Positions 15,617-28,396 are shown, numbered from the stretch's first letter. The stretch is DNA of 64,000 bases from Firmicutes bacterium HGW-Firmicutes-16 (GCA_002841545.1 PGZZ01000011.1:1-64000), one strand, 5' to 3'. Notes: a model not told the origin generated them from the sequence alone. Translations and numbers: made by a program.

Positions 15617-18600
15617 ATGCCAAAGGACATTATGTACGGAAAGACCCTCAGGAAAAGCTTCGCAAGAAGCCGCGAGATTCAGGAGATGCCGAATCTTCTG
15701 GAAATCCAGAAGGAATCGTACAAATGGTTTCTTGAGGAGGGACTCAGAGAGGTTTTCACCGATGTTGATTCTGTTACGGATTACTCGGGAAATCTTGAGC
15801 TGAGCTTTGTGGATTATTCCATGAACGAAAAGCCGAAGTATACCGAGGAAGAGTGCAAAGCACGCGACGCAACATATGCGGCTCCGCTCAAAGTCGGCGT
15901 TCGTCTTCGCAACAGGGAAACCGAGGAAATTAAGGAACAAGAAGTATTCATGGGCGATTTCCCGCTCATGACCGAAAGCGGCACCTTCATAATAAACGGT
16001 GCTGAGCGCGTTATCGTTTCCCAGATTGTCCGCAGCCCCGGTATCTATTACGATAAGAAAATCGACAAAACTGCATCCTGTATCTGTGGCACCACGATTA
16101 TTCCGTATCACGGCGCCTGGCTTGAATACGAAACCGATCTCAACGACGTATTTTACGCTCGAATAGATAAAAACCGCAAGATTCCCGTTACATGGCTCCT
16201 TCGCGCCATTGGCAGACGCAACGAGGACAAGCCCTACACCTGGCTTTCCTGCGCGGGTGGCGAAAACGGGGTTATTACTAACGAACAACTCCGCGAGGTC
16301 TTCGGAAACGACGAGCGCATCGTTGCGACCATTGAAAAGGATGCCTGCCTTTCCCGAGAGGAATCCTTGATCGAGGTATACCGCAAGCTGCGTCCCGGCG
16401 ACCCCCCAACGGTCGACAGTGCCGAGTCCCTGCTCGAGGGGCTGTTCTTCGATAAACGCCGCTACGATATATCAAGCGTCGGCCGCTATAAATTCAACAA
16501 AAAGCTTACCCTCCGTCCGCGTCTGACCGGACATCAGCTTGCTATGCCCATAACCGACCCAATGACCGGTGAGATTATCGCCGAGGCGGGCGAAATTATA
16601 ACACGCGACCGAGCTGAGGAGATTGAAAAAAGAGGCGTTATTGACGCCGTCATCAGAGCGGACGGCAGAGATGTACGCATCTTCTCCAACGGTATGGTTG
16701 ATATGGCGACCTTCGTCAGCTTTGACCCCAAGGAGATCGGCATTAAGGAAAAGGTGCGCTATATTGTTCTGAGACGCCTTATGGACGAATATCAGGGAGA
16801 GGATCTCAAGGAAGCAATTCTGGCAAGTCTCGACGATCTTATTCCGAAGCATATAATTGTTGACGATATTTTCGCGTCCGTCAACTACCTGCTTGGGCTT
16901 TTCTACGGCATCGGTGAGCCGGACGATATCGACCATCTCGGCAATCGTCGTATACGCTGTGTCGGCGAGCTTCTGCAGAACCAGTTCCGCATCGGATTTT
17001 CCCGCATGGAGCGTGTTATCCGTGAGCGCATGACGCTGCAGGATCTCGACATAGTTACTCCTCAGAGCTTAATTAACATCCGCCCCGTTACGGCGGCTAT
17101 CAAGGAATTTTTCGGTTCGTCACCGCTTTCGCAGTTTATGGATCAGACGAATCCCTTGGCAGAGCTTACGCACAAACGCCGTATGTCGGCTCTCGGACCC
17201 GGCGGTCTATCCCGTGAGCGTGCGAGCTTCGACGTGCGAGACGTTCATTACAGCCATTACGGCCGTATGTGCCCGATTGAAACGCCTGAAGGTCCAAACA
17301 TCGGACTTATTTCCTATCTTGCAAGCTATGCCCGCGTAAACGAATACGGTTTCCTTATCGCGCCTTATCGCCGTATTGACAAAAAGACGCATTTTGTCTC
17401 GCAAGAAATTGATTATCTCACGGCGGATATGGAAGACCAGTACATCACCGCACAGGCTACTGAGCCTCTCGATGAGAACGGCTGCCTTTCTAACGAGCGT
17501 ATTACCTGCCGTCACAGGGACGAAATAATTGAAGTCGATCGCGACCGCGTGGACTATATCGATATTTCTCCGCGCATGATGATCTCGATCGCAACCGCGA
17601 TGATACCCTTCCTCGAAAACGATGACGCGAACCGTGCGCTCATGGGTGCGAACATGCAGCGTCAGGCGGTTCCGCTAATGGTTACAGAGCAGCCGATCGT
17701 TGCAACCGGCATAGAGTATAAGTGCGCTGTCGACTCGAAGGTTGTTCTGACCTCCGACGGAGACGGCACTGTGACGCGCGTTTCCGCAACAGGTGTTACA
17801 ATTAAATACGACAAGGGCGACATCAAAGAGCATAAGATTATTAAGTATGCCAGAAGTAACCAAGGCACTTGTATCAATCAGCGTCCCATCGTTAATGTCG
17901 GTGACAGAGTCACAAAGGGCGAAGTCATAGCGGACGGTCCCGCAACCTCAAACGGCGAGATTTCGCTCGGCAAAAACATCCTGGTCGGCTTTATGACCTG
18001 GGAAGGCTACAACTACGAAGATGCAATCCTTCTGAACGAACGCCTCGTTATGGAAGACACCTTCACATCTCTTCACGTCGAAGAGTATGAATGCGATGCC
18101 CGCGACACGAAACTCGGACCCGAGGAAATTACCCGCGATATACCAGGCGTTGGCGAAGATGCTCTGAAATATCTCGATGAGGGCGGCAGAATCTGCATCG
18201 GAGCCGAGGTTCACAGCGGCGACATTCTTGTCGGTAAGGTTACGCCGAAGGGCGAGACAGACCTCACCGCCGAGGAAAGACTGCTCCGCGCAATCTTCGG
18301 CGAAAAGGCGAGGGAAGTGCGCGACACCTCACTTAAGGTTCCGCACGGCGAATCGGGAATAATCGTTGATGTCAAGCGCTTTACTCGCGAAGCGGGTGAC
18401 GAGCTTTCCCCCGGCGTCAACGAAGTCGTCAGAGTTTATATTGCGCAGAAGCGCAAAATCTCTGTCGGCGACAAAATGGCGGGACGCCACGGAAACAAGG
18501 GCGTTGTTTCGCGCATACTTCCGAAGGAAGATATGCCTTACACGCCGGATGGTATTCCGCTTGATATAGTTTTGAACCCGCTGGGCGTTCCTTCCCGAAT

Positions 18601-19327
18601 GAATATCGGTCAGGTTCTGGAAGTCCATCTGGGTTATGCTGCCCAGGCTCTTGGCTGGAAGGTAGCAACGCCAATCTTCAACGGAGCAAACGAAGAGGAA
18701 ATCCGCGAAACACTTGAACTTGCGGGTCTTCGTTCCGACGGTAAGACCGTCCTATACGATGGGCGTACCGGCAGACCCTTTGATAACCCCGTAACAGTCG
18801 GTTATGTTTACTTCCTCAAACTCCACCATCTCGTTGACGATAAGATTCACGCAAGAAGTACGGGTCCCTACAGCCTTGTTACGCAGCAGCCGCTCGGCGG
18901 TAAAGCTCAGTTCGGCGGACAGCGTTTCGGCGAAATGGAAGTTTGGGCACTCGAAGCTTACGGCGCAGCCTATACACTTCAGGAAATACTCACCGTTAAG
19001 TCGGACGATGTCACGGGCCGTGTCAGAACCTATGAAAGCATCGTAAAGGGACACAACATTCCGCAGCCGGGCGTTCCCGAGTCGTTCAAGGTGCTTGTCA
19101 AGGAACTGCAGTCCCTTTGCCTCGACGTCCGTGTTCTCGATAAGTACGGAGATGAGATTGAACTCAAGGATCAGGACGACGACGACGATTTCTCACCCGA
19201 CTTCCGCGACGATATCCTGCCGCCTGACGAAAGCGAGATCGAAGCTTCGGGCTACACTATCGAGACTCCTGAGGAAGATCTGGATCTTGGAGACGAACTC
19301 GTTGAGAAAGAGGAGGAACTGATATGA
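15617..19327 (+). CDS. rpoB: RNA polymerase beta subunit
   Basis: 1236 residues, full length. The catalytic beta subunit forms the DNA channel with beta-prime. The rifampicin pocket is intact and wild type by comparison with E. coli: [19 protein letters not shown] then SALGPGG, followed by [13 protein letters not shown]. The C-terminal clamp region has [25 protein letters not shown], ending in an acidic tail of Asp and Glu. It overlaps rpoC by 4 bases. Unusually, rplJ-rplL are not upstream: the preceding gene is a divergent membrane glycosyltransferase. Confidence 0.99.
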   Translation: MPKDIMYGKTLRKSFARSREIQEMPNLLEIQKESYKWFLEEGLREVFTDVDSVTDYSGNLELSFVDYSMNEKPKYTEEECKARDATYAAPLKVGVRLRNRETEEIKEQEVFMGDFPLMTESGTFIINGAERVIVSQIVRSPGIYYDKKIDKTASCICGTTIIPYHGAWLEYETDLNDVFYARIDKNRKIPVTWLLRAIGRRNEDKPYTWLSCAGGENGVITNEQLREVFGNDERIVATIEKDACLSREESLIEVYRKLRPGDPPTVDSAESLLEGLFFDKRRYDISSVGRYKFNKKLTLRPRLTGHQLAMPITDPMTGEIIAEAGEIITRDRAEEIEKRGVIDAVIRADGRDVRIFSNGMVDMATFVSFDPKEIGIKEKVRYIVLRRLMDEYQGEDLKEAILASLDDLIPKHIIVDDIFASVNYLLGLFYGIGEPDDIDHLGNRRIRCVGELLQNQFRIGFSRMERVIRERMTLQDLDIVTPQSLINIRPVTAAIKEFFGSSPLSQFMDQTNPLAELTHKRRMSALGPGGLSRERASFDVRDVHYSHYGRMCPIETPEGPNIGLISYLASYARVNEYGFLIAPYRRIDKKTHFVSQEIDYLTADMEDQYITAQATEPLDENGCLSNERITCRHRDEIIEVDRDRVDYIDISPRMMISIATAMIPFLENDDANRALMGANMQRQAVPLMVTEQPIVATGIEYKCAVDSKVVLTSDGDGTVTRVSATGVTIKYDKGDIKEHKIIKYARSNQGTCINQRPIVNVGDRVTKGEVIADGPATSNGEISLGKNILVGFMTWEGYNYEDAILLNERLVMEDTFTSLHVEEYECDARDTKLGPEEITRDIPGVGEDALKYLDEGGRICIGAEVHSGDILVGKVTPKGETDLTAEERLLRAIFGEKAREVRDTSLKVPHGESGIIVDVKRFTREAGDELSPGVNEVVRVYIAQKRKISVGDKMAGRHGNKGVVSRILPKEDMPYTPDGIPLDIVLNPLGVPSRMNIGQVLEVHLGYAAQALGWKVATPIFNGANEEEIRETLELAGLRSDGKTVLYDGRTGRPFDNPVTVGYVYFLKLHHLVDDKIHARSTGPYSLVTQQPLGGKAQFGGQRFGEMEVWALEAYGAAYTLQEILTVKSDDVTGRVRTYESIVKGHNIPQPGVPESFKVLVKELQSLCLDVRVLDKYGDEIELKDQDDDDDFSPDFRDDILPPDESEIEASGYTIETPEEDLDLGDELVEKEEELI

Positions 19328-22300
19328 GTTATGCACCTTTTGACGCAATTCAAATCGGAATTGCCTCCCCCGACATGATCAAAGGCTGGTCGTTCGGTGA
19401 AGTCAAAAAACCCGAGACCATCAATTACCGGACCCTCAAGCCCGAACGCGACGGCCTTTTCTGCGAAAAGATTTTCGGACCTACCAAGGACTGGGAATGC
19501 CACTGCGGAAAATATAAGAAGATTCGTTATAAGGGCAAGGTTTGCGACCGCTGCGGAGTTGAAGTCACAAAAAGCAAGGTTCGCCGTGAGCGAATGGGTC
19601 ATATAGAGCTTGCGACGCCGGTTTCCCACATTTGGTACTTCAAAGGTATCCCGTCCCGCATGGGATTGCTCCTTGACCTCACACCGCGCATACTCGAAAA
19701 GGTTCTTTACTTTGCATCCTATATCGTGACAGACCCCGGTATGACGCCACTGCAGAAGAACCAGATGCTTACCGAAAAAGAATACCGCGATATGCGCGAG
19801 AAATATGAAAACGATTTTGACGCAGGCATGGGCGCAGAAGCAATTAAGAGGCTTCTTGCAGACATCAACTGCGAGAAGCTCTCCGAGGAGCTCCGCGTGG
19901 AGCTTAAGGACGCGACAGGCCAAAAGAAGGCTAAGATAGTCAAAAGACTTGAAGTCGTCGAAGCGTTCCTCCATTCAGGAAACGATCCACAGTGGATGAT
20001 AATCGACGTGCTGCCGGTCATCCCGCCAGAGCTTCGTCCGATGGTTCAGCTTGATGGCGGAAGGTTCGCGACAAGTGACCTTAACGACCTTTACCGTCGC
20101 GTAATTAACCGCAACAACCGCCTTAAAAGGCTCATTCAGCTAAACGCGCCGGACATTATCGTTCGCAACGAAAAGCGCATGCTTCAGGAAGCAGTTGACG
20201 CCCTCATCGATAACGGACGCCGCGGCAGAGCCGTCACGGGTGCAAATTCCCGCGCGCTGAAGTCGCTTTCCGATATGCTCAAGGGCAAGCAGGGACGCTT
20301 CCGCCAGAACCTTCTCGGCAAGCGCGTCGACTATTCCGGACGAAGCGTTATCGTCGTCGGCCCCGAGCTGAAGCTATACCAGTGCGGCGTCCCGAAGGAA
20401 ATGGCGATTGAGCTGTTTCGACCCTTTGTTATGAAAAAGCTCGTTGAGGACGGCTTTGCGAACAACATTAAGTCCGCAAAAAAGATGGTCGACAAGCAGC
20501 AGACAGAAGTCTGGGACGCTCTCGACGTCGTCATCAAGGAACACCCTGTTCTTTTAAACCGCGCGCCTACGCTTCATAGACTTGGAATTCAGGCGTTTGA
20601 ACCAATCCTTGTTGAAGGCCGTGCGCTCAAGCTCCATCCGCTCGTCTGCACAGCGTACAACGCTGACTTTGACGGCGATCAGATGGCAATCCACGTCCCG
20701 CTTTCCGCGGAGGCTCAGGCCGAGGCGCGTATCCTTATGCTTTCGGCGAATAACCTTCTGCGTCCCCAAGATGGTAATCCTGTTACCATTCCTACGCAGG
20801 ATATGATCCTCGGCGCTTATTACCTGACTTTCATCAGAATGGGCGAATACGAAGGCGAGATGCTCAGGGTCACAAATCCCGGCGACACAGACCTTGAGAA
20901 AGATGGCATAATTCCCGCAAAGCAGCTCATTGAAGCTAACGACAGCATCGTAAAGAGATCCAGAGAGGGTGAAATCGAGCTTAAAATTGCCTCATTTGAG
21001 GGCGTACGAGCTTTCTCCGGTCCGAACGAAGCTATTATGGCATACGAAGAAGGAGCTATAGGCATGCACTCCCCAATCAGAGTGCGCGTCAAAAAGTCCG
21101 TTAACGGAGAGATTAGAAGCAAGCTCGTTCAGGCCACCGTGGGACGTATCATTTATAACGAGCCCATTCCGCAGGATCTCGGCTTTGTCGACAGAAAAGA
21201 TCCAGAACAGATGTTTGACTACGAAATCAATTTCCAGACCGGCAAGAAACAGCTCGGCGTCATCATCAACAAATGTATTACGAAGCACGGCTTCACAATC
21301 TCGGCGGAAGTCCTTGATAACATTAAGTCCATGGGTTATAAATATTCGACTTTGGGCGCAATTACAATCTCTATTGCAGACATGACTGTCCCGTCGGAAA
21401 AGAAGGCCCTTATTAAGGCGACTGAGAAGAAGGTCGTTGCGATTGAAAAGCAATATAAGCGCGGTTTTATAACGGACGAAGAGCGCTACCGTCTCGTCGT
21501 TGCCGAATGGGAACAGACAACCAAGGAAGTCACCAAGGCTCTTCAGAATAACCTTGACGAGTTTAACCCCATCTATATGATGGCAAACTCCGGCGCCCGC
21601 GGCAGCATGAACCAGATTCGTCAGCTCGCCGGTATGCGCGGACTTATGGCGAACACCGCAGGTAAGACAATCGAAATTCCCATCAAGGCAAACTTCCGTG
21701 AAGGCCTTTCCGTTCTGGAATACTTCATCTCATCGAGAGGCGCGCGTAAGGGTCTTGCCGATACCGCGCTGCGTACGGCGGATTCCGGTTATCTGACCCG
21801 CCGTCTGGTCGATGTTTCACAGGATGTTATCATCAAAGAGCGTGACTGCGGAACACATCTGGGTATCAAAGCAGGCACCGTATATGAAAAGGGACAGGTC
21901 GTCCAGACCTTCGGCGACAGCATCCACGGACGTTACCCGCTTAATGACATTATCGATCCCAATACAGGAGAGGTTATCTTTACGCACCATACCATGCTGT
22001 TTAAGCCCGACGCCGCAGTGCTTGAGGCCGCAGGAATACACGAAGTGCTTGTGCGCTCCGTCATGATGTGCGACGCTAAGAGCGGTGTCTGCGCAAAATG
22101 CTACGGCGTCAACCTTGCGGCAGGCTCTCCCGTCAACGAAGGCGAAGCGGTTGGCGTCATCGCGGCGCAGTCCATCGGCGAACCCGGCACGCAGCTTACT
22201 ATGCGTACCTTCCACACCGGCGGCATAGCGGGCGACGATATAACGCAGGGCCTTCCCCGAGTCGAAGAGCTTTTTGAGGCCAGAAAGCCCAAGAAGATGG

Positions 22301-23055
22301 CTATCCTTTCAGAGATTTCTGGTAATGTTGCGGTCGAGGAGACCAGAAAGAACGCTATGTGCGCCGTTCTGGTATCAAATCCCGAGACTGGTGAAACAAT
22401 GGAATTTCAGGTGCCTTATTCCGCGGGGCTTCTTGTTGCGGCAGGGGATACAGTTGCCAAAGGTCAGCCTCTCACAAGCGGCGCCTTCAATCCGCACGAC
22501 ATCATGCGAATCATCGGAATTTCGGAGTGCCAGAGCTATATTATCCAAGAGGTCCAAAAGGTTTACCGTCAGCAGGGCGTTGACATCAACGATAAGCACA
22601 TCGAAGTCATTATACGTCAGATGATGCGCAAGGTCCGTGTCGAGGACGCGGGCTCAACCGAGCTGCTTTCGGGCTCAACAATCGACTGGACTGATATTAA
22701 TAGCGCGAACAAGGCACTCGAGGATAGAATCGCCTTAGGCGAAACAGAGCTCAGACTTGCCACCTGCACGCAGACGCTGATGGGTATTACCAAGGCATCG
22801 CTTGCAACGGAGAGCTTCCTTTCCGCCGCTTCCTTCCAGGAAACCACAAAGGTTCTAACGGATGCCGCAATCAAGGGCAAGGTGGACCACCTTATCGGCC
22901 TGAAGGAAAACGTAATTATAGGCAAGCTCATCCCCGCAGGCAGCGGACTTGACATGTACCGCGATTTTGACACACTGATTGATGAATCGGTCGAGAGAGC
23001 AAGCGACGACTATGTCGACCTGAGCGCACTGGTCGGAAGGACCAACGCGCTGTAA
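19324..23055 (+). CDS. rpoC: RNA polymerase beta-prime subunit
   Basis: 1243 residues. The N-terminal zinc finger has [20 protein letters not shown] (about 59-78). The active-site loop [16 protein letters not shown] binds the catalytic Mg, and the trigger-loop region is [15 protein letters not shown]...[21 protein letters not shown] (read in two parts). A second zinc site has the cysteines of [13 protein letters not shown]. Translationally coupled to rpoB (ATGA overlap) and followed by a strong terminator. I see no large lineage-specific insertion. Confidence 0.99.
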   Translation: MSYAPFDAIQIGIASPDMIKGWSFGEVKKPETINYRTLKPERDGLFCEKIFGPTKDWECHCGKYKKIRYKGKVCDRCGVEVTKSKVRRERMGHIELATPVSHIWYFKGIPSRMGLLLDLTPRILEKVLYFASYIVTDPGMTPLQKNQMLTEKEYRDMREKYENDFDAGMGAEAIKRLLADINCEKLSEELRVELKDATGQKKAKIVKRLEVVEAFLHSGNDPQWMIIDVLPVIPPELRPMVQLDGGRFATSDLNDLYRRVINRNNRLKRLIQLNAPDIIVRNEKRMLQEAVDALIDNGRRGRAVTGANSRALKSLSDMLKGKQGRFRQNLLGKRVDYSGRSVIVVGPELKLYQCGVPKEMAIELFRPFVMKKLVEDGFANNIKSAKKMVDKQQTEVWDALDVVIKEHPVLLNRAPTLHRLGIQAFEPILVEGRALKLHPLVCTAYNADFDGDQMAIHVPLSAEAQAEARILMLSANNLLRPQDGNPVTIPTQDMILGAYYLTFIRMGEYEGEMLRVTNPGDTDLEKDGIIPAKQLIEANDSIVKRSREGEIELKIASFEGVRAFSGPNEAIMAYEEGAIGMHSPIRVRVKKSVNGEIRSKLVQATVGRIIYNEPIPQDLGFVDRKDPEQMFDYEINFQTGKKQLGVIINKCITKHGFTISAEVLDNIKSMGYKYSTLGAITISIADMTVPSEKKALIKATEKKVVAIEKQYKRGFITDEERYRLVVAEWEQTTKEVTKALQNNLDEFNPIYMMANSGARGSMNQIRQLAGMRGLMANTAGKTIEIPIKANFREGLSVLEYFISSRGARKGLADTALRTADSGYLTRRLVDVSQDVIIKERDCGTHLGIKAGTVYEKGQVVQTFGDSIHGRYPLNDIIDPNTGEVIFTHHTMLFKPDAAVLEAAGIHEVLVRSVMMCDAKSGVCAKCYGVNLAAGSPVNEGEAVGVIAAQSIGEPGTQLTMRTFHTGGIAGDDITQGLPRVEELFEARKPKKMAILSEISGNVAVEETRKNAMCAVLVSNPETGETMEFQVPYSAGLLVAAGDTVAKGQPLTSGAFNPHDIMRIIGISECQSYIIQEVQKVYRQQGVDINDKHIEVIIRQMMRKVRVEDAGSTELLSGSTIDWTDINSANKALEDRIALGETELRLATCTQTLMGITKASLATESFLSAASFQETTKVLTDAAIKGKVDHLIGLKENVIIGKLIPAGSGLDMYRDFDTLIDESVERASDDYVDLSALVGRTNAL

Positions 23056-23065
23056 AAAAACGAAA

Positions 23066-23108
23066 GAACACCGGAGCCGATTGCTTTTCCGGCTCCGGTG
23101 TTTTCTTT
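23066..23108 (+). terminator. rpoBC terminator
   Basis: ACACCGGAGCCG pairs with CGGCTCCGGTGT around a 10-base loop, then TTTTCTTTTC. Strong intrinsic terminator 13 bases after the rpoC stop. Confidence 0.9.
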
Positions 23109-23360
23109 TCTGAAAACTAAATTGCAAAAAATTCTTGACGTAACTTGTGCATTATGCTAAAATGCTTATTTGCATGGGTGGACTTACACTTTTTGCATGA
23201 AACCGGTTATTTTACCAAAAAACTGGCGAAAAAGGCCTTCAAATGCTGATAATGCCTAAAAAAACGCGTATCGGCGAATCTTCGCTTTTTTTCGGAATAT
23301 CCTTTGGTATTTCCGTTAAAAATATCAAGTATGCACATTACAGAAGAAAGGAGGAAAAAT
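23109..23360 (+). promoter_or_regulatory. rpsL leader and promoter (boxes at 23135-23163)
   Basis: TTGACG (23135-23140), 17-base spacer, TAAAAT (23158-23163). The transcript would carry about 190 bases of leader before rpsL. This leader has AT-rich stretches and short repeats of GGTATTTCC/GAATATCC type near 23295-23315, but no hairpin or known ribosomal-protein binding site I can name. The rest of the gap between rpoC and rpsL holds nothing else. Confidence 0.6.
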
Positions 23361-23777
23361 ATGCCTACGTTTAACCAGCTGGTAAGGAAGGGCAGAGAAG
23401 TCCCGACCTATAAGTCAACCTCTCCTGCTATGCAGCATGGCCTAAACACCATCAAGAATAAGCAGACCGATTTGTCCGCACCTCAGAAGAGAGGCGTTTG
23501 CACCGCGGTTCGTACAGCTACCCCCAAGAAGCCTAACTCCGCGCTGCGTAAAATTGCCCGCGTTCGCCTGACAAACGGCTACGAGGTTATCTCGTATATC
23601 CCCGGAATCGGCCATAACCTTCAGGAGCACTCCGTCGTTATGATTCGCGGCGGCCGTGTCAAGGATCTCCCAGGCGTCCGTTACCACATCATTCGCGGAA
23701 CGCTGGACACACAGGGAGTTGCTAATCGCAAACAGGCCCGCTCAAAGTACGGCACAAAGAAATCCAAAAAGAAGTAA
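23361..23777 (+). CDS. rpsL: 30S ribosomal protein S12
   Basis: 138 residues. ATG 23361 follows AAAGGAGG at 23347-23354 and gives the universal start [12 protein letters not shown]; the frame is open further upstream, but that part is not protein. S12 shapes the decoding centre. The streptomycin-related lysines lie in [11 protein letters not shown] and in [14 protein letters not shown], both of the sensitive type. Promoter-proximal gene of the str operon rpsL-rpsG-fusA-tuf. Confidence 0.99.
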   Translation: MPTFNQLVRKGREVPTYKSTSPAMQHGLNTIKNKQTDLSAPQKRGVCTAVRTATPKKPNSALRKIARVRLTNGYEVISYIPGIGHNLQEHSVVMIRGGRVKDLPGVRYHIIRGTLDTQGVANRKQARSKYGTKKSKKK

Positions 23778-23919
23778 TCACGCGCTTTAGCGCAAGGCTT
23801 ATGCCTTGTTCGGAGCTTAACATATTAATAGTATGTTGCGTCCGACAGGCATTTGCGGAGAGGCAGGAGCCTTTTCGAGTACCTATGAGATTCATTTTAG
23901 TATGAAGGAGGGAAGTATA

Positions 23920-24390
23920 GTGCCCAGAAGAGGTAACGTACCCAAAAGAGAGATTCTTCCCGATCCCGTGCATAACTCCGTGCTGGTGACAAAGCTCACC
24001 AACAGTATTATGCTGGACGGTAAGAAGGGTGTCGCTCAGAAGGTCGTATATGATGCATTTGACATCATAAAGGAAAAGACCGGACGCAACCCATCAGAAG
24101 CGTTTGTAGAAGCGCTTAACAACATCATGCCTTCTCTTGAAGTCAAGGCACGCCGTGTCGGCGGCGCAACCTATCAGGTGCCGATTGAAGTCAGACCCGA
24201 CAGACGCCAGACCCTAGGTCTGCGCTGGCTGACAGGTTATGCACGTAAACGCAACGAAAAAACAATGAAAGAGCGTCTCGCAGGTGAAATACTGGATGCG
24301 CTGAATAATACCGGCGGGTCAGTGAAAAAGCGTGAAGACACTCACAAGATGGCAGAGTCAAACAAGGCATTTGCTCATTACCGCTGGTAA
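23920..24390 (+). CDS. rpsG: 30S ribosomal protein S7
   Basis: 156 residues from a GTG start at 23920, behind AAGGAGGG at 23905-23912. This start gives the family N-terminus (M)[10 protein letters not shown] and the usual length, whereas the open frame from 23833 would add 29 residues without homology. S7 nucleates assembly of the 30S head; in E. coli it also represses the str operon. The gap to rpsL is 142 bases, long for this operon, so an S7 autoregulatory site could lie there. Confidence 0.98.
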   Translation: MPRRGNVPKREILPDPVHNSVLVTKLTNSIMLDGKKGVAQKVVYDAFDIIKEKTGRNPSEAFVEALNNIMPSLEVKARRVGGATYQVPIEVRPDRRQTLGLRWLTGYARKRNEKTMKERLAGEILDALNNTGGSVKKREDTHKMAESNKAFAHYRW

Positions 24391-24404
24391 TCGGGAGTTA
24401 TTAT

Positions 24405-26480
24405 ATGCCTAGAAAAGTATCCCTAGAAAAAACCAGAAATATCGGTATTATGGCACACATCGATGCCGGAAAAACAACGACAACGGAACGTATCCTGTAT
24501 TACACGGGAGTTAACTACAAGCTCGGCGAGGTGCATGATGGCACCGCGACCATGGACTGGATGGAACAGGAACAAGAGCGCGGAATAACAATTACCTCCG
24601 CTGCTACGACCTGCTTCTGGAAAGACCACCGCATTAACATCATCGACACCCCGGGCCACGTTGATTTCACGGTTGAAGTCGAGCGTTCCCTGCGCGTACT
24701 GGATGGCAGCGTTACTGTTATGTGTGCAAAAGGCGGTGTGGAACCCCAGTCTGAGACAGTCTGGAGACAGGCTGATCACTACAAGGTTCCCAGAATGATA
24801 TATGTCAACAAGATGGACATCATGGGAGCAAATTTCTTCCATGTAGTTGATATGATCCTTGACCGCTTGAAATGCAATGCCGTTCCTATTCAGCTTCCGA
24901 TCGGTAGCGAAGATACCTTTACAGGAATCATCGACCTTATCGAAATGAAGGCTGACATCTACTATGACGATATGGGCAAGGACATGAGAGTGGAAGAGAT
25001 TCCGGAAGACATGCTTGAGCTGTCTAAGGAATACCGTACTCTGCTCATCGACTCCGTAGCCAGTTTGGACGATGAAGTCATGGAGCTCGCTCTTGACGAA
25101 AAGCCCATTCCGGTGGAACTGCTCAAAAAAGCAATTCGCCTCGGGACCTTAAAAAATGAGTTCGTTCCAGTTGTCTGCGGAACTTCCTACAAAAACAAAG
25201 GCGTCCAGAAGCTTCTTGACGCGATTGTTGACTACATGCCCGCGCCGACAGACGTTCCCGCTATTAAGGGAATTCTACCGGATTCAGAAGAGGAGGCCGA
25301 AAGACCTTCGAACGATGAAGCGCCGTTTTCGGCTCTTGCATTCAAGATTATGACAGACCCCTATGTAGGACGCCTGTCATTCTTCCGGGTCTATTCCGGC
25401 ACGCTTACAACAGGAACCGCAGTGCTTAACAGCACAAAGGGTCACAGAGAACGAGTTGGACGTATCCTTCAGATGCATGCAAACCATCGTGAAGATCTTG
25501 ATATGGTTTACTCGGGAGATATTGCGGCAGCTGTCGGACTTAAAAACACTACCACAGGCGACACTCTATGCGACGAGAAGGCGCCTATCATCCTTGAATC
25601 GATGGAATTCCCTGAGCCCGTTATTAGGGTGGCAATCGAGCCGAAAACCAAAGCCGGTCAAGAAAAGATGGGCCTTGCGCTATCAAAGCTCGCGGAGGAA
25701 GACCCCACATTCAAGAGCTACACCGATGAAGAGACCGGTCAGACTATCATCGCCGGAATGGGCGAACTTCACCTTGAAATTATCGTCGACAGACTTCTGC
25801 GCGAGTTTAAGGTCGAGGCAAATGTAGGTAAGCCTCAGGTTGCCTACAAAGAAACCATCCGCAAAGCTGTCGAGCAGGACACAAAATATGCACGTCAGTC
25901 CGGCGGTAAGGGTCAGTACGGTCACGTAAAACTTCTTGTTGAACCTAACGAATCCGGAAAAGGCTACGAATTTATCGACAAAATCACAGGCGGTGTCATA
26001 CCAAAGGAATATATTCCGGCGGTCAACCAAGGTATTCAGGGCGCTTTGCTTGCGGGTGTACTCGCTGGCTATCCCGTTGTCGATGTAAAGGTTTCTCTTA
26101 TATACGGCTCATATCATGAGGTTGACTCCTCTGAAATGGCGTTTAAGATAGCCGGATCAATGGCCTTCAAGGAAGCTTGCCGCAAGGCAGATCCTGTTTT
26201 GCTTGAGCCCATAATGAAAGTCGTCGTCACGACTCCGGAAGATTATATGGGCGACGTGATGGGTGATGTCAACTCTCGACGCGGACAGATTCTCGGAATG
26301 GAAAACAGAAACGGTGCCGCTCAGGTCAATGCAACCGTACCGCTTTCCACGATGTTCGGCTATGCGACCGATTTGCGCTCAAAGACGCAGGGCAGGGCAA
26401 GCTATTCAATGGAGCCCAGCCACTACATCGAGCTTCCGAAGTCGCTTCAGGAAGAAATCGTCGGAAAACGCAACGCATAA
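24405..26480 (+). CDS. fusA: Translation elongation factor G
   Basis: 691 residues, canonical EF-G that drives translocation with GTP. G1 [15 protein letters not shown] (17-31), G2 region [12 protein letters not shown]3 DTPGHVDF, G4 NKMD are present. Domain IV loop with [12 protein letters not shown] and C-terminal [12 protein letters not shown] are intact. Gap to rpsG is 14 bases, with GGGAG as ribosome binding site. This is the only fusA-type gene in the window and looks like the housekeeping copy rather than a TetM-like protein. Confidence 0.98.
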   Translation: MPRKVSLEKTRNIGIMAHIDAGKTTTTERILYYTGVNYKLGEVHDGTATMDWMEQEQERGITITSAATTCFWKDHRINIIDTPGHVDFTVEVERSLRVLDGSVTVMCAKGGVEPQSETVWRQADHYKVPRMIYVNKMDIMGANFFHVVDMILDRLKCNAVPIQLPIGSEDTFTGIIDLIEMKADIYYDDMGKDMRVEEIPEDMLELSKEYRTLLIDSVASLDDEVMELALDEKPIPVELLKKAIRLGTLKNEFVPVVCGTSYKNKGVQKLLDAIVDYMPAPTDVPAIKGILPDSEEEAERPSNDEAPFSALAFKIMTDPYVGRLSFFRVYSGTLTTGTAVLNSTKGHRERVGRILQMHANHREDLDMVYSGDIAAAVGLKNTTTGDTLCDEKAPIILESMEFPEPVIRVAIEPKTKAGQEKMGLALSKLAEEDPTFKSYTDEETGQTIIAGMGELHLEIIVDRLLREFKVEANVGKPQVAYKETIRKAVEQDTKYARQSGGKGQYGHVKLLVEPNESGKGYEFIDKITGGVIPKEYIPAVNQGIQGALLAGVLAGYPVVDVKVSLIYGSYHEVDSSEMAFKIAGSMAFKEACRKADPVLLEPIMKVVVTTPEDYMGDVMGDVNSRRGQILGMENRNGAAQVNATVPLSTMFGYATDLRSKTQGRASYSMEPSHYIELPKSLQEEIVGKRNA

Positions 26481-26503
26481 GTTATAAAACAGTAAAATTT
26501 CTG

Positions 26504-26532
26504 TTGCAAAGAGCGGCGGAATACTGTAATAT
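26504..26532 (+). promoter_or_regulatory. Possible internal promoter for tuf
   Basis: TTGCAA (26504-26509), 17-base spacer, TAATAT (26527-26532) in the 131-base gap between fusA and tuf. It would allow separate, higher expression of EF-Tu. Confidence 0.5.
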
Positions 26533-26611
26533 TGTAACGCGATTAATTTCGCCAAAATCCAAACAAATAAAATTAATTTTAATGTAAACATATTTAAGGA
26601 GGATGTTCCAA

Positions 26612-27814
26612 ATGGCTAAGCAAGCATTCGACAGATCCAAGCCCCATGTTAATATCGGAACCATCGGTCACGTCGACCACGGCAAGACCACTCTTACTGC
26701 TGCTATCACAAAGTATCTCGCTCTGCAGGGCAATGCAGAATATACCGACTACGCCAGCATCGATAAGGCTCCTGAAGAGCGCGAACGTGGTATCACCATC
26801 AACACCGCTCACGTTGAGTACCAGACGGCCAATCGTCACTATGCACACGTTGACTGCCCGGGCCACGCTGACTATATCAAGAACATGATCACAGGCGCAG
26901 CTCAGATGGACGGCGCGATTCTTGTTATCGCAGCTTCCGACGGTCCTATGGCTCAGACCCGCGAGCACGTTATCCTTGCCCGTCAGGTCGGCGTGCCTGC
27001 AATCGTTGTTTTCCTGAACAAGTGCGATCAGGTAGACGACCCCGAGCTCATCGAGCTCGTTGAGATGGAAGTCCGCGAGCTTCTCGTCAAAGAGAAGTTC
27101 CCCGGCGACGATCTCCCCATCATCAAGGGCTCCGCTCTTCTTGCACTTGGCTGCGAATCCAAGGATATTAACGATCCCGACTTCGTATGCATCAAGGAGC
27201 TTATGGACGCTGTTGACAGCTATATCCCGACTCCTGAGCGTAAGGCTGACATGCCTTTCCTTATGCCTGTTGAAGACGTTTTCACGATCACAGGCCGCGG
27301 CACTGTTACCACAGGCCGTGTCGAGCGTGGCAAGGTTAAGGTCGGCGATAAAGTTCAGATCGTTGGACTCAGAGACACCAAGGAAACCACCGTTACCGGA
27401 ACCGAAATGTTCCATAAGACCCTTGAGTATGCTGAAGCAGGCGACAACGTCGGCACACTTCTCCGTGGTATCACAAAGGGCGAAGTCGAGCGCGGACAGG
27501 TTCTTGCTGCTCCCAACTCCATAAAGCCCCACACCAAGTTCGTTGGTCAGGTTTATGTTCTGAGCAAAGAAGAAGGCGGACGTCACACTCCGTTCTTTAA
27601 CAACTACCGTCCTCAGTTCTATTTCCGCACCACCGACGTTACCGGCGTTATTTCTCTTCCCGACGGCGTTGAGATGTGCATGCCCGGCGACAACATCGAC
27701 ATGAAGGTCGAACTCATCATGCCTATCGCTATCGAGGAAGGCCTCCGCTTCGCTATCCGCGAAGGCGGCCGTACCGTTGGTTCGGGCGTTGTTATCGCTG
27801 TTGAGCAGAAGTAA
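26612..27814 (+). CDS. tuf: Translation elongation factor Tu
   Basis: 400 residues from ATG 26612, nine bases after AAGGAGG; the ATG at 26603 directly abuts the site and is unlikely. EF-Tu carries aminoacyl-tRNA to the ribosome. [14 protein letters not shown] (G1), [12 protein letters not shown] (G2), [12 protein letters not shown] (G3) and NKCD (G4) are intact. Codon choice is strongly restricted (for example CGT/CGC arginine, GGC glycine), as expected for one of the most expressed proteins. It ends the str operon. Confidence 0.99.
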   Translation: MAKQAFDRSKPHVNIGTIGHVDHGKTTLTAAITKYLALQGNAEYTDYASIDKAPEERERGITINTAHVEYQTANRHYAHVDCPGHADYIKNMITGAAQMDGAILVIAASDGPMAQTREHVILARQVGVPAIVVFLNKCDQVDDPELIELVEMEVRELLVKEKFPGDDLPIIKGSALLALGCESKDINDPDFVCIKELMDAVDSYIPTPERKADMPFLMPVEDVFTITGRGTVTTGRVERGKVKVGDKVQIVGLRDTKETTVTGTEMFHKTLEYAEAGDNVGTLLRGITKGEVERGQVLAAPNSIKPHTKFVGQVYVLSKEEGGRHTPFFNNYRPQFYFRTTDVTGVISLPDGVEMCMPGDNIDMKVELIMPIAIEEGLRFAIREGGRTVGSGVVIAVEQK

Positions 27815-27828
27815 TTAGCTTCAAATTT

Positions 27829-27862
27829 CAAAAGCTCCCTCAGATTTGAGGGAGCTTTTTTT
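27829..27862. terminator. Terminator after tuf
   Basis: AAAGCTCCCTC (27831-27841) pairs with GAGGGAGCTTT (27848-27858), then TTTTTT. The A-rich left side makes it usable for the convergent DUF4830 gene as well. Confidence 0.93.
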
Positions 27863-27885
27863 ACGATGTTTTTTTGCCTCCGGGA

Positions 27886-28347
27886 CTATTTTTTGCATAG
27901 ACCGTGCATGAACCCATCGATTGCAAGTGAATGTATATCACCGCCTACTACCTCATTGGCTATAACATAGAGATCGGCGACGACATTTCCGGAATAGCCA
28001 GTGTAATTCGTGACTGTGTATGTATAGATTATCGCCTCCATACCGCGATATTGCGTCAGGTCATAGCCTTGATCGAGCTGCATCCGATTGTAAGTGTCAT
28101 AAATATCTGAGAATTCTTTCGGGATGACGACCTTTTTTTCGTCTACCGGCGTCTCATTGACCTCCCAGCCAAGATTTTCGAGAAACTTTACCCTGTCCTC
28201 ATTCGTCTTAACCTTCTGAGAGTTCGCGCCGCTTGAGATACTTCCTCCGACACCGAGAGATAGAATGACCGCGCAGAGCAGAACTGCGATGGTGACAACT
28301 ATCAGCAGAGCGGTTTTTTTGTTCCATTTGAACGTAAGTACAAACAT
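27886..28347 (-). CDS. DUF4830 domain protein, membrane anchored
   Basis: 153 residues from ATG 28347, preceded by GGGAGGGG; the frame is open to 28401 but without support. A basic start and one membrane helix (about 11-33) precede an outer domain: VKFLENLGWEV, VVIPKEFSDIYDTYNRMQLDQGYDL, YTYTVTNYTGY and the C-terminal DGFMHGL match the DUF4830 family of clostridial proteins. Function unknown. It is a single gene convergent with tuf and divergent from the pseudouridine synthase. Confidence 0.78.
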   Translation of the reverse strand: MFVLTFKWNKKTALLIVVTIAVLLCAVILSLGVGGSISSGANSQKVKTNEDRVKFLENLGWEVNETPVDEKKVVIPKEFSDIYDTYNRMQLDQGYDLTQYRGMEAIIYTYTVTNYTGYSGNVVADLYVIANEVVGGDIHSLAIDGFMHGLCKK

Positions 28348-28396
28348 TACTGTGCCCCTCCCTTGAGCAGATGATGATTCGGCCCAATAGAAAGTA

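Noticed and set aside
24405-26480. TetM-like ribosomal protection protein
   Set aside because: All motifs and its place in the str operon identify it as housekeeping EF-G.
26594-27586. 330-residue open frame opposite tuf
   Set aside because: Long only because the highly biased codons of tuf avoid stops on the other strand; no domain seen.
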